A DNA stretch of 64,000 nt from Sinorhizobium psoraleae. GTDB taxonomy: Bacteria; Pseudomonadota; Alphaproteobacteria; Rhizobiales; Rhizobiaceae. The stretch lies in NCBI RefSeq assembly GCF_013283645.1, contig NZ_JABEKV010000003.1:1054001-1118000 (forward strand), given 5' to 3'. The first letter of the stretch is position 1; each line of letters begins with the position of its first letter. The translations under genes and the position numbers were made by a program. This document shows, piece after piece, positions 36,433 through 44,961 of the stretch. Under the pieces are notes generated by a model. The model had not been told where the DNA came from. It did no database searches and saw nothing but the letters and a program-made list of their open reading frames with translations.

Positions 36433-36462
36433 ACGGAGACGCGGGGTACTGCGTCTCCGTTT
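36433..36462 (+). terminator. Rho-independent terminator of the opp operon
   Basis: ACGGAGACGC and GCGTCTCCGT pair perfectly around the loop GGGGTACT and run into TTTAT. It begins 18 bases after the ATPase stop codon and probably ends the opp transcript. Confidence 0.8.
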
Positions 36463-36661
36463 ATCGCGCAGGGCGCCCCGCTTCGAGCGGCCGGCTGGCC
36501 GGTGAACCGTTGTCATCAGCACCGCGACGGCGAAAATCAGCCCGGCAAAGCGAACAAGAACCGGGCCGGAATTTCTCGCCGGCAGACCAATCTTTCGCAA
36601 ATCCCCATGGCTAGGGGCCAGGTTAGGAACCATCCTTGGCCGCTCCGAGTTTTCAACAATG

Positions 36662-36676
36662 ATCCGAAATTCGGAT
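36662..36676. promoter_or_regulatory. Perfect palindrome upstream of the MscS-type gene
   Basis: ATCCGAA and TTCGGAT flank a single A, giving a 15-base perfect palindrome 55 bases before the channel gene. It looks like an operator. No adjacent regulator of an obvious family explains it. Confidence 0.45.
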
Positions 36677-36730
36677 TAGACAAAACTCGACGCCGCGGGT
36701 TGCCCTGCGGAAATTTCGACGAGAAAGGTG

Positions 36731-38077
36731 ATGGATTTCATAGAAGCGGTCAACGCTGCCGGATCCTGGCTGCAGACTGTTCTTCTGAACGAATGGACGC
36801 TCTATCAGTCTGTTCTGATCGTAACCGGTTACCTGCTTTGCGGTTTTCTGGCAAAACGGATAGAGCCGGCATTGGAATCCCGCGCGCGCACCATCAAGGG
36901 AAACCCCGATCTGCTGCGCGTCATCATCGCCTTCATGCGACGGCTGCGGTGGCTCTTTTTGATCGTGTGGTTGTGGATCGCGGATGTGGTCCTGTTGCGA
37001 TTTGGATGGCCCTCGTACCGGTGGATGGTGGCTACAGCCCTCACGCTCGTTGCCGCATGGTTTGTCATCTCGGTGCTCACGCGCATAATCAGAAACCAGA
37101 CGCTCGCGCGGGTCGTTGCCGTCGCCGGCTGGCTCTATTTTGCACTTTACGCCCTTGGACTGGATCGCACGATCCAGGCAGCCCTTGACGGCATGGCCGT
37201 CAATCTCGGTGCGGTTCGTCTTTCGATGTTGTTGGTTTTGAAGGCGGTCGTCCTTTCTGCGGCGCTAATCTGGCTGGCCGTTCTCTTTGGCAACATGTCA
37301 TCGCATTGGATACAGAAGTCCGCGGATCTGACGCCATCGCTCAAGGTCCTCATCAGCAAACTCATCAAAATAGGATTGATTGTATTTGCCGGCGCTGTTG
37401 CCTTGTCTGCGACGGGAATCGATCTGACCGCTCTCACGGTCTTTTCGGGTGCCGTCGGCGTAGGCATCGGTTTCGGCCTGCAGAAGGTCGTCTCCAACTT
37501 CATATCCGGAATCATCATTCTTCTCGATAAATCGATCAAACCGGGCGACACGATAACGCTTGGAGAAACCTTCGGCTCTATCCGCGACCTACGCTCCCGC
37601 TTCGTCTCCGTCATCACGAGAGATGGAAAGGAATATCTCATCCCGAACGAAGACTTTATTTCCCAGCAGGTCGTGAACTGGTCGTTTTCCAGTGAATATG
37701 TCCGCATCGAGGTCAGCTTCGGCACTTCGTATGACAGCGATCCGCACGAGGTTGTCCGCATAGCGATCGAGGCCGCGAAAACCATTCCGCGGGTTTCCAG
37801 TGTCTACGCCCAGCCGGTCTGTTGGATGACCGCCTTTGGATCATCGTCGCTCGACTTCAAACTGAGATTCTGGATTTCCGATCCGAGCAACGGGCTTACC
37901 AACGTCCGCGGCGAGGTGCTCATGGCTTTGTGGGATGCGTTCAAGGCGGCCGGCATCTCAATCCCGTTCCCGCATCGTGAAATCATCATGAAGACACCTG
38001 TCGAGGTTGTGGATTCACTTGAGCGGGACGACGAGATGCGATGCGGTCCTGAGCCCCGATCCCGCCCAAAGGCTTGA
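36731..38077 (+). CDS. MscS-family mechanosensitive channel
   Basis: This 448-residue membrane protein belongs to the MscS family, which releases solutes when membrane tension rises. It has about five or six transmembrane segments, more than the minimal three of E. coli MscS. The pore-lining helix and following strand are GAVGVGIGFGLQKVVSNFI, then LLDKSIKPGDTITL, and the beta domain follows. The C-terminal cytoplasmic domain is standard. A GTG directly before the ATG (36728) could also start it. It is a single gene with a palindrome upstream and ends seven bases from the convergent response-regulator gene. Confidence 0.92.
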   Translation: MDFIEAVNAAGSWLQTVLLNEWTLYQSVLIVTGYLLCGFLAKRIEPALESRARTIKGNPDLLRVIIAFMRRLRWLFLIVWLWIADVVLLRFGWPSYRWMVATALTLVAAWFVISVLTRIIRNQTLARVVAVAGWLYFALYALGLDRTIQAALDGMAVNLGAVRLSMLLVLKAVVLSAALIWLAVLFGNMSSHWIQKSADLTPSLKVLISKLIKIGLIVFAGAVALSATGIDLTALTVFSGAVGVGIGFGLQKVVSNFISGIIILLDKSIKPGDTITLGETFGSIRDLRSRFVSVITRDGKEYLIPNEDFISQQVVNWSFSSEYVRIEVSFGTSYDSDPHEVVRIAIEAAKTIPRVSSVYAQPVCWMTAFGSSSLDFKLRFWISDPSNGLTNVRGEVLMALWDAFKAAGISIPFPHREIIMKTPVEVVDSLERDDEMRCGPEPRSRPKA

Positions 38078-38084
38078 GGGCCGA

Positions 38085-39449
38085 TCACATGCTGTCTTCG
38101 CGTGGTGCATCCGCCGTCAGAAGCCTCTTGTCGAGACCGTACTTCTGCATCTTTTCATAGAGCGTCTTGCGCGAGATCCCGAGAGACTCATAGACAGGCT
38201 TCAAAGCCCCGCCATGGACCGTAAGCGCACCGGCGATAAGGTTCTTTTCGAAGGCGGCGACCTTGTCGGCGAGTCGCGCGCCGTTCACCTGTGTGGACGC
38301 GGCGTCGTCCTTTTCGGCTTCGAGTCCGAGCACGAAGCGTTCGGCTGCATTGCGTAATTCGCGAACGTTGCCGGGCCAGTCGCGCTCGGCGATTTCCGAC
38401 GCCAGGGCAGGGGAAATCTCGGCGTCATCACGGCCGTAGCGCGCGGCGGATTCGCGCACAAGCTGCATGAAAAGCAGCGGAATGTCGGAACGGCGCTGGG
38501 CTAGCGGCGGCACCCGCAGTGTCGCGACATTCAACCGATAAAGCAGATCGGCGCGGAAGCGGCCGGCGGCAACCTCGCGCTCCAGATCGACTTTGCTCGT
38601 GGCAATGAAGCGTACGTCGAGCGGCACGATCTCGTTGGAGCCGAGCCGGGTTATGACGCGTTCCTGCAGCACGCGGAGGAACTTCGCCTGTAGGTCGAAA
38701 GGCATCGACCCTATCTCGTCGAGCAGGATCGTGCCGCCACGTCCGTGCTCGAACTTGCCGTAGCGCGGTCGCAACGCGCCCGGAAAAGCCCCGGCCTCAT
38801 GCCCAAAAAGTTCGCTCTCGATCAGCGTCTGCGGAAGAGCGGCGCAATTGATGGCGATGAACGGGCTGTTGGCGCGGCTGCTCAGATCGTGGAGTGCGCG
38901 CGCCACGACTTCCTTGCCGACGCCCGTTTCGCCGATGATCAGCGTATCGGCGTCGGATGCGCCGATGGCGCGGACCCGGTAACGCAGGTCGACCATCGCC
39001 TGGCTTCGCCCCGGCAGCCGTTGCTCGATGTCGTCGCGCTTTCCTGCAACCGCTCTCAGGCGGCGGTTTTCAAGCACGAGACCGCGCCACTCGAGCGCGC
39101 GGCGAATGGTGCCGGCGAGCGTTTGCGCCGTGAAGGGTTTTTCCACGAAATCATAGGCGCCTTCGCGCATCGCTCGAACGGCGAGCTGGACGTCGCCATG
39201 ACCGGTCACAAGGATGACCGGGACCTCGGCGTCGATCTCGCGAATGCGCTGCAGAAAGGTCATGCCATCCATGCCCGGCATGCGAATGTCGCTGATGACG
39301 ACACCGGAAAAGCTGAAACCGATGAATTCGAGCGCGTGTTCGGCGCTGGCGAACGTGTCGACGCGAAAACCCGCAAGCTCGAGTGCCTGGGCGCTCGAAT
39401 GGCGAAGCTCCTCTTCGTCGTCGACGAGCAGGACCCGGCTTTCGGTCAT
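38085..39449 (-). CDS. DctD-like NtrC-family response regulator with GAFPGA loop
   Basis: This 454-residue protein has a receiver domain (phosphoacceptor Asp in VISDIRMPGMDG, about residue 53), a sigma-54 AAA+ domain (Walker A GETGVGKE, Walker B GGTILLDEIG) and a C-terminal Fis-type helix-turn-helix (YESLGISRKTLYEKMQKYGL). It resembles DctD, which switches on C4-dicarboxylate uptake. The loop that contacts sigma-54, normally GAFTGA, reads GAFPGA here (confirmed on the DNA, CCG for the Pro). Its gene overlaps that of the kinase by four bases. No dctA-like transporter lies beside it, so the target is unknown. Confidence 0.9.
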   Translation of the reverse strand: MTESRVLLVDDEEELRHSSAQALELAGFRVDTFASAEHALEFIGFSFSGVVISDIRMPGMDGMTFLQRIREIDAEVPVILVTGHGDVQLAVRAMREGAYDFVEKPFTAQTLAGTIRRALEWRGLVLENRRLRAVAGKRDDIEQRLPGRSQAMVDLRYRVRAIGASDADTLIIGETGVGKEVVARALHDLSSRANSPFIAINCAALPQTLIESELFGHEAGAFPGALRPRYGKFEHGRGGTILLDEIGSMPFDLQAKFLRVLQERVITRLGSNEIVPLDVRFIATSKVDLEREVAAGRFRADLLYRLNVATLRVPPLAQRRSDIPLLFMQLVRESAARYGRDDAEISPALASEIAERDWPGNVRELRNAAERFVLGLEAEKDDAASTQVNGARLADKVAAFEKNLIAGALTVHGGALKPVYESLGISRKTLYEKMQKYGLDKRLLTADAPREDSM

Positions 39450-41272
39450 TCGGCAGCCTCCCGCTTGGTCCGGCTGCTCGCCGCAAGCTCGATGCGAAAC
39501 ACGGCGCCTCCCTCGACGTGGTTGGAAACCGTCAGGTTGCCGCCGAAATCCTTGACGATATTGTAGGAGATGGAAAGGCCGAGGCCGAGGCCCTTGCCGA
39601 CGCCCTTGGTGCTGAAGAACGGGTCGAAGATGCGTTCGGCAATGGCGGATGCCACGCCAGGCCCACGGTCGCGGATCGTGATCACGACCTGGTCGCCCTC
39701 GCGTCTGGCTTTGACCGAGATTACACGATCATTGAGGCTCTCGACCGCGTCGGCGGCGTTGGAGATGACGTTGACGAGCACCTGTTGTAGCCGGACCGAG
39801 CCCGCCCGGACGACAAGAGGCGCGTCCCCGAGGTCGATGTTCACCGTGGCATTTGCTGCTTTGATCCGAGCCGCCACGATTTCCATCGTGTCGCGCATGA
39901 CCTCGTCGAGAGGCACGGGGCCAAGCTTCTCATTGGGCTTGCGGGCAAAATTGCGCAGATGCCTGCTGATGGACGCCATGCGGTCGATGAGGCCGGAAAT
40001 GCGCCTGATATTGTCGCTCGCTTCGGTCGTCCGCCCCCTCTCCATCAAGAGCGCAGCACTGTCGGCATAGGTCTTGGCGGCTGCAAGTGGCTGATTGAAC
40101 TCGTGCGAGAGCGCCGCCGACATCTGGCCGAGGCCGGCGAGTTTGCCTGCCTGGATGAGATCTGCCTGGGTCTGGCGCAATTGCTGTTCGGTAAGCCGTC
40201 GCTCGGCGATCTCCTCCTCGATCTGGGCATTCACGCGTGCGAGATCTGCCGTGCGCTCTTCGACGCGGCGCTCAAGCTCGCTCTGGGCTTGCGCCTGCAT
40301 CAGCAAGCGCTCCCTGAGGCGCGCACGGCGTTGCAAGAGCACGGCGACTGCAAGGCCGGCCAGCCCGCAAAGCAGCATTGCGGCGGCGACGGCGGTCATG
40401 GCCTGTGTCTTTACCGACGCCGTATCGATCAACACGTTCACAGTCCAATCGGCTTCCGGCATATATTGCGAAAGAACGAGGTATTCCCGACTCGTATCGC
40501 CCGTTGCGATCCGCATCAGTTGGTGATCAAAAAGCCTGCTGCGCGATACCGGCAACGGGCGGAGAACGGCATTGGCATAGCGGCGCGAGGCCTCGGTGCG
40601 CGCGAGCCGCTCGGGCGTGAGCGGCAGGATACCGGCGTAGAGCCATTCCGGACTGCCGCTCATGAAAATGATGCCTTCAGGGTCGAAAACGAACAGCTTG
40701 TACTCGCCCCCCTGCCAGGAGGCCTCGATCGTCTCGATATCGACCTTGAAGACAATGACGCCGCGGATTTCTCTGCCGATGTGGATCGGCGAACCGAAAT
40801 AATAGCCGCGTTTGAGCGACGTCGTGCCGAGCGCATAGAAGCGGGACTGGACTCCCTTCAGGGCGTCCTGGAAATAGGGGCGATAGCTGAAGTTCTGCCC
40901 GACGAAGCTTGCGGGACCGTCGTAATTGCTTGCGGCAATCGTGTCGCCATCGGGGGTGATCACATAGATATCGGAGGACCTGAGAAGTTTGTTGATTTCC
41001 TTCAGATAGCTGTTGACGCTCTCGCGAAGCCGCCGGTCCTGTGGCCGCGTGGCCAGTTCCTTGACGTCATCGTGATCCGCGATAAGCGCGGGTAGCGCCT
41101 GGTAGCGATTGAGGTGGCCGCTCAGCGCGGAGACGGCAAGCCTCAGCGTCGTCGTCGCCTGCGCTGAGGCCTCCTGCATATAGCGGCGAGTAGCGATGGC
41201 ATTGCCCTGCCAGGCAATAAGCACAGCGATGAATGGCAGAAGGCAGAGCACAAGCGCGAAACGATATTTCAC
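39446..41272 (-). CDS. DctB-like membrane sensor histidine kinase
   Basis: This 608-residue kinase has a transmembrane segment at residues 4-20, a periplasmic sensor of about 270 residues with a double-Cache look (YVITPDGDTIAASN, then SPIHIGREIRGVIVFKVDIE), a second transmembrane segment near 295-315 and a coiled coil. The phosphoacceptor His is in ALSHEFNQPLAAAKTY. The ATPase domain has NVISNAADAVE, DRGPGV and GKGLGLGLSIS. The architecture is that of DctB, which senses C4-dicarboxylates. It is translated before the response regulator, with a four-base overlap. The ligand here is likely a small organic acid but is not proven. Confidence 0.9.
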   Translation of the reverse strand: MKYRFALVLCLLPFIAVLIAWQGNAIATRRYMQEASAQATTTLRLAVSALSGHLNRYQALPALIADHDDVKELATRPQDRRLRESVNSYLKEINKLLRSSDIYVITPDGDTIAASNYDGPASFVGQNFSYRPYFQDALKGVQSRFYALGTTSLKRGYYFGSPIHIGREIRGVIVFKVDIETIEASWQGGEYKLFVFDPEGIIFMSGSPEWLYAGILPLTPERLARTEASRRYANAVLRPLPVSRSRLFDHQLMRIATGDTSREYLVLSQYMPEADWTVNVLIDTASVKTQAMTAVAAAMLLCGLAGLAVAVLLQRRARLRERLLMQAQAQSELERRVEERTADLARVNAQIEEEIAERRLTEQQLRQTQADLIQAGKLAGLGQMSAALSHEFNQPLAAAKTYADSAALLMERGRTTEASDNIRRISGLIDRMASISRHLRNFARKPNEKLGPVPLDEVMRDTMEIVAARIKAANATVNIDLGDAPLVVRAGSVRLQQVLVNVISNAADAVESLNDRVISVKARREGDQVVITIRDRGPGVASAIAERIFDPFFSTKGVGKGLGLGLSISYNIVKDFGGNLTVSNHVEGGAVFRIELAASSRTKREAAE

Positions 41273-41506
41273 AGAATGCCTGGCTCCTCCTCCATGCGTT
41301 CTTCTCGGGTGACCGATTTAGTCGATGGTAGGCATCGGCTCAACCGGTGGCAAGTGACTCATCGCTGTCGATTTTTCTCAACGAGCGGCTGAGTATGTCA
41401 ACGCCGCGTTGACAATGCGTTTGTCCGCCTCAGCCTTTCGCAAAGGAGGGGAAGAGCGCATCTATGCGTCATCAACGAGCCCGATTGGAGACGGGCAGAA
41501 AGGAAT

Positions 41507-42445
41507 ATGACAATGCTCGACCAGATCAAGGGCCTGCATCACGTCACGTCGATGGCGGACGACGCCCGCACCAACAACCAATTTTTCACCAGCACGCTCG
41601 GCTTGCGTCGCGTGAAGAAGACCGTGAACTTCGATTCACCGGACGTCTACCACCTCTACTATGGTGACGAGACCGGGACGCCCGGCACCGTGATGACCTA
41701 TTTCCCGTTTCCGCAGATGCCGCGCGGTCGCGCCGGCACCGGAGAGGTCGGGACGACCGTCTTCTCCGTTCCCGTCGGTTCGCTCGGCTTCTGGCGAGAT
41801 CGCCTGAGCAAGCTTGGCGTCACCGGCCTCAAGGATGAGGAAACCTTCGGCGAGAAGCGCCTGAACTTTGCCGGCCCCGATGGCGACGGCTTCGCTCTGG
41901 TCGAGGCAAGGGACGATCCGCGCACACCTTGGACTGAGGGCGGCATTTCCGAGGACCACGCGATCCGTGGTTTCCATTCGGTCGCTATGCGGTTGCGCGA
42001 TGAGGGCGCCACTTCCGAACTGCTCAAGTTCATGGGCTATGAGGAACTCGACCGGAAGGATGGCGTCACCCGGCTGATCGTGCCCGGCGGTAACAGCGCG
42101 AGCCTCGTCGATCTCGAAACGCTGCCGAACGTCAATCGTGCGGCGCAAGGCGCCGGCTCCGTGCACCATGTCGCCTTCGCGGTCGACAATCGCGAAAAGC
42201 AGCTGGAAGTACGCAAGGCGCTGATGGACACCGGCTATCACGTCACCCCGGTAATCGACCGCGACTACTTCTGGGCGATCTACTTCAGGACGCCGGGCGG
42301 CGTGCTCTTCGAGATCGCGACGAACGAACCCGGCTTTGCCCGTGACGAGGAGGTCGCTCATCTCGGCGAGGCGCTGAAACTGCCGCAGCAGCACAAGCAT
42401 CTGCGCCCGATCCTGGAAAGCCACCTGCAGAAGCTTGAAGCGTAA
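41507..42445 (+). CDS. Ring-cleaving dioxygenase of the VOC superfamily (MhqO-like)
   Basis: This 312-residue protein consists of two vicinal-oxygen-chelate (glyoxalase-fold) halves. Metal ligands are visible as His in GLHHVTSMAD, His in SVHHVAFAVDN and Glu in GVLFEIATNEPGF. It resembles MhqO of Bacillus, a dioxygenase linked to hydroquinone and quinone detoxification. The start is either ATG 41507 or the second ATG two codons later (41513), whose distance to AAAGGA is better. A hydrolase of MhqD type follows 123 bases downstream, a pairing that supports the family reading. Confidence 0.87.
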   Translation: MTMLDQIKGLHHVTSMADDARTNNQFFTSTLGLRRVKKTVNFDSPDVYHLYYGDETGTPGTVMTYFPFPQMPRGRAGTGEVGTTVFSVPVGSLGFWRDRLSKLGVTGLKDEETFGEKRLNFAGPDGDGFALVEARDDPRTPWTEGGISEDHAIRGFHSVAMRLRDEGATSELLKFMGYEELDRKDGVTRLIVPGGNSASLVDLETLPNVNRAAQGAGSVHHVAFAVDNREKQLEVRKALMDTGYHVTPVIDRDYFWAIYFRTPGGVLFEIATNEPGFARDEEVAHLGEALKLPQQHKHLRPILESHLQKLEA

Positions 42446-42568
42446 CCTTCCGCTCCGCTGCGGCCGAGATTCCTCCTCCGTTTCACGCGGGGGAGGGCGA
42501 TGCAATTTGATGAGACGAGCAAGTATGGCACCGCCCGCGCGGGCGGGCCGGGTGTCAAGGAGAGTTCA

Positions 42569-43171
42569 ATGGTCGACCACGGCTATGCGCATAAATTGAA
42601 AGCCGGCAAACCCGGCAGTCCGATCCTCTTCGTGCTTCACGGTACCGGAGGAGACGAAAACCAGTTCTTCACCTTCGGTTCACAACTCTTGCCCGAGGCA
42701 ACGATCGTGTCGCCGCGCGGCGACGTATCCGAATATGGCGCGGCGCGCTTCTTCAGGCGCACCGGCGAGGGCGTCTACGATATGGCGGATCTCGCGCGCG
42801 CCACGACCAAGCTGGCAAATTTCGCCAAGACGCTTGCAGCCGAGCATGAAGCCTCGGAAGTAATCGGCCTCGGCTATTCCAACGGTGCAAATATCCTTGC
42901 CAATGTCATGATCGAGGAAGGCGTCTTTGACAGGGCGGTGCTGATGCACCCGCTGATCCCGTTCAAGCCGAAAGCCAATCCGAAGCTGGAGGGCCGGGGC
43001 ATACTGATTACCGCCGGGGAGCGCGATCCGATCTGCCCGGCGCCACTGACGCAATCGCTCGCCGATTACTTCAACGCTCAGAAGGCGGCGGTGACCATTG
43101 AGTGGCATTCTGGCGGCCATGATATCCGGCAGAACGAGATTGCTGCGGTTGAACGGTTCGTGAAAGCCTGA
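42569..43171 (+). CDS. Alpha/beta hydrolase, carboxylesterase type (MhqD-like)
   Basis: This 200-residue hydrolase has the oxyanion motif VLHGTGGDENQF, the nucleophile Ser in GLGYSNGAN, the Asp in AGERDPICP and the His in GGHDIRQNE, so the catalytic triad is complete. It resembles phospholipase/carboxylesterase proteins such as MhqD that accompany quinone-cleaving dioxygenases. The ATG at 42569 follows AAGGAGAG; the open frame before it is not conserved sequence. It is downstream of the MhqO-like gene and probably acts on the ring-cleavage product or a related ester. Confidence 0.88.
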   Translation: MVDHGYAHKLKAGKPGSPILFVLHGTGGDENQFFTFGSQLLPEATIVSPRGDVSEYGAARFFRRTGEGVYDMADLARATTKLANFAKTLAAEHEASEVIGLGYSNGANILANVMIEEGVFDRAVLMHPLIPFKPKANPKLEGRGILITAGERDPICPAPLTQSLADYFNAQKAAVTIEWHSGGHDIRQNEIAAVERFVKA

Positions 43172-43179
43172 AAGCCACG

Positions 43180-43218
43180 CTGGGTTGAACTAAGTTAGAT
43201 AAACTAAGTTCAATCCAG
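43180..43218. promoter_or_regulatory. Palindromic operator of the toxin-antitoxin module
   Basis: An imperfect 39-base inverted repeat (left arm CTGGGTTGAAC, right arm GTTCAATCCAG) contains two copies of the palindrome AACTAAGTT at 43188-43196 and 43202-43210. It ends 11 bases before the antitoxin start and has the form expected for autoregulation by the antitoxin. Confidence 0.7.
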
Positions 43219-43229
43219 CGGAGGCAGTG

Positions 43230-43475
43230 ATGGAAACCGTCAATATTCACGGGGCCAAGACCCATTTGTCGCGGCTGGTCGAAAAGGCGGCGAGGGGGGA
43301 GCCGTTCATCATCGCCATGGCGGGAAAGCCAATGGTGAAGGTGGTTGCCCTCGATCAGCCTTCCGAGACCGAAAAGCGGCGGCTCGGCTTCATGACCGGC
43401 CAGATCGTCGTGCCGGACGATTTCGATCGTATGGGAAGCGATGAGATTGAAAATCTCTTCGGCACCGGCGGATGA
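43230..43475 (+). CDS. Phd/YefM-family antitoxin
   Basis: This 81-residue protein has the Phd/YefM fold start METVNIHGAKTHLSRLVEKA and the GEPFIIAMAGKPMVKVVAL core, typical of antitoxins that bind DNA and neutralise a PIN toxin. The C-terminal LGFMTGQIVVPDDFD tail is the usual toxin-binding part and is seen in partners of VapC-like PIN proteins. The ATG at 43230 follows GGAGG; a GTG directly before it is possible. Its stop overlaps the toxin start as ATGA. The antitoxin looks intact although the toxin frame is broken. Confidence 0.88.
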   Translation: METVNIHGAKTHLSRLVEKAARGEPFIIAMAGKPMVKVVALDQPSETEKRRLGFMTGQIVVPDDFDRMGSDEIENLFGTGG

Positions 43476-43842
43476 ATATTCTGCTTGATACGCGCATACT
43501 TCTCTGGGTAGCCGGTTGCCGCTGGAAGCCCGGGCGCTCATAGAAAGCCGGGAGAACATCCTCTTTTTCAGTGCGGCGAGCCTCTGGGAAATCGCCATCA
43601 AGCGCGGCCTCGGGCGCCCTGATTTCGAGGCCGATCCTCGGCTGCTGCGCCGCGGCTTGGACAACGGCTATGAGGAACTGCCCGTCAGCAGCGCACACGC
43701 GGTAGAAATCGACCAACTCCCCCCAATCCACAAAGACCCCTTCGATCGTATTCTGATCGCCCAGTCGATAGTCGAGGGTGTGACATTGCTCACCGCGGAC
43801 GAGATCGTCGGAAAGTATCCCGGACCAATCCGGCTTGTCTGA
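43472..43842 (+). pseudogene. Frameshifted VapC-type PIN-domain toxin
   Basis: The gene begins at ATG 43472 (overlapping the antitoxin stop) with MNILLDTRILLWVAG, containing the first PIN-domain Asp, but this frame stops at TAG 43541. The rest of the domain continues in a different frame from about 43516 with LPLEARALIES, the Glu in SLWEIAIK, and the Asp residues in DPFDRILIAQ and LLTADEIVG, to 43842. The two pieces fit together as one VapC-like ribonuclease of about 125 residues, with a deletion of one base plus a few codons between WVAG and RLP-type sequence. Without frameshifting it would be inactive. Confidence 0.8.
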
Positions 43843-43847
43843 CCTTG

Positions 43848-44960
43848 CTACTCCAGCCGGCTACGGAACAGCCAGGCGGCGGCAGAAAGTGTCACGACGG
43901 CGATCAGGCAGAGCGGCACGGTCTGATGCACGACCTCGGCGAGCGGGATATCCTTCAGGAACACGCCTTTCACGATCACCAGAAAGTAACGCAGCGGATT
44001 GACGAGCGTGATCGGCTGCAGCCAGGACGGCATGTTCTCGATCGGCGTCGCAAACCCTGACAAGAGCATGGCGGGAACCATGAACAGGAAGGCTCCGAGG
44101 ATCGCCTGTTGCTGCGTCATCGACAGCGCCGAGATGAAAAGACCGAGCCCGACGACGGAAGCGAGATAGAAGATCGCGCTGCCGTAAAGCAGAAAGAGCG
44201 AGCCGCGCAACGGCACGCCGAAAATGAACACGGCCGCCAGAATATAGACGGTGATGTGGAAGAGGCCGATCATCATCGGCGGTATCAGCTTGCCGATGAG
44301 GATTTCATGGGTGCGCAACGGCGAGACGATGAGCTGATCGAAGGTGCCGAGCTCGCGCTCGCGGGCGACCGACAAAGCGGTGACAATCAATCCGATCAGA
44401 AGCGCAATGCTTGCCACCAGGTTCGGCACCATGAACCATTGGAAGGTGAGGTTGGGATTGAACCAGTTGCGCGCCTCGACCCGGATCACGTCGGATGCCG
44501 CACGTTTTCCCGCTGGGGTCTCGGCGGCGAGCATGCCGACGATCTGGCTCAGATAACCGGAAACGATCTGCGAGGCGTTGGAGCGCCGCCCGTCGAGGAT
44601 CAACTGAACTTCGGCCGGCCGTCCCGCTTCGATGTCGCGGGAGAAGGTAGGACCGATTTCCAGTGCCGCAAGCACGCGCTGCGTATCGATGGCGAACTGG
44701 ACTTCCGCCGGGTTGTTCGCTCGGGTAATGGTTCGGAAGGTCGGCGACCCGCCGATCCGCTGGACCAGTTCCTGGCTCCACTGGCCGGTATCGCGATCGA
44801 GCACCATCAGATCGACGTTCTTTACCTCGAGCGTTGCCGCGTAGGAAAAGACGAGCAGCTGGATGATGGGCGGACCGATCAGGATGGCGCGACCCTTTGG
44901 ATCGCGCAGCACCGCCAGCAGTTCCTTGATGATCAGCGCCTTCAACCGTGTCCACCACAT
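43848..44960 (-). CDS. ABC-2 type export permease (YbhR-like)
   Basis: This 370-residue membrane protein of the ABC-2 permease family has one N-terminal transmembrane segment, a large periplasmic part (about residues 40-175) and five more segments near the C-terminus. ELGTFDQLIVSPLRTHEILIGK-type sequence (GTFDQLIVSPLR) is the family signature. It is the last gene of a five-gene operon and starts one base after the partner permease ends. With that partner and the double ATPase it would form an exporter. Confidence 0.9.
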   Translation of the reverse strand: MWWTRLKALIIKELLAVLRDPKGRAILIGPPIIQLLVFSYAATLEVKNVDLMVLDRDTGQWSQELVQRIGGSPTFRTITRANNPAEVQFAIDTQRVLAALEIGPTFSRDIEAGRPAEVQLILDGRRSNASQIVSGYLSQIVGMLAAETPAGKRAASDVIRVEARNWFNPNLTFQWFMVPNLVASIALLIGLIVTALSVARERELGTFDQLIVSPLRTHEILIGKLIPPMMIGLFHITVYILAAVFIFGVPLRGSLFLLYGSAIFYLASVVGLGLFISALSMTQQQAILGAFLFMVPAMLLSGFATPIENMPSWLQPITLVNPLRYFLVIVKGVFLKDIPLAEVVHQTVPLCLIAVVTLSAAAWLFRSRLE

Positions 44961-44961
44961 G

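Noticed and set aside
36416-41506. Sigma-54 (-24/-12) promoter near the DctBD-like pair
   Set aside because: I scanned the gaps around the pair for TGGCAC-N5-TTGC and saw only poor matches such as TGGCAAGTGACTCATCGC.
41464-41667. Plus-strand 67-codon frame with AAAGGAGGGG upstream
   Set aside because: The ribosome site is too far from its ATG and the frame mostly overlaps the dioxygenase gene in another frame.
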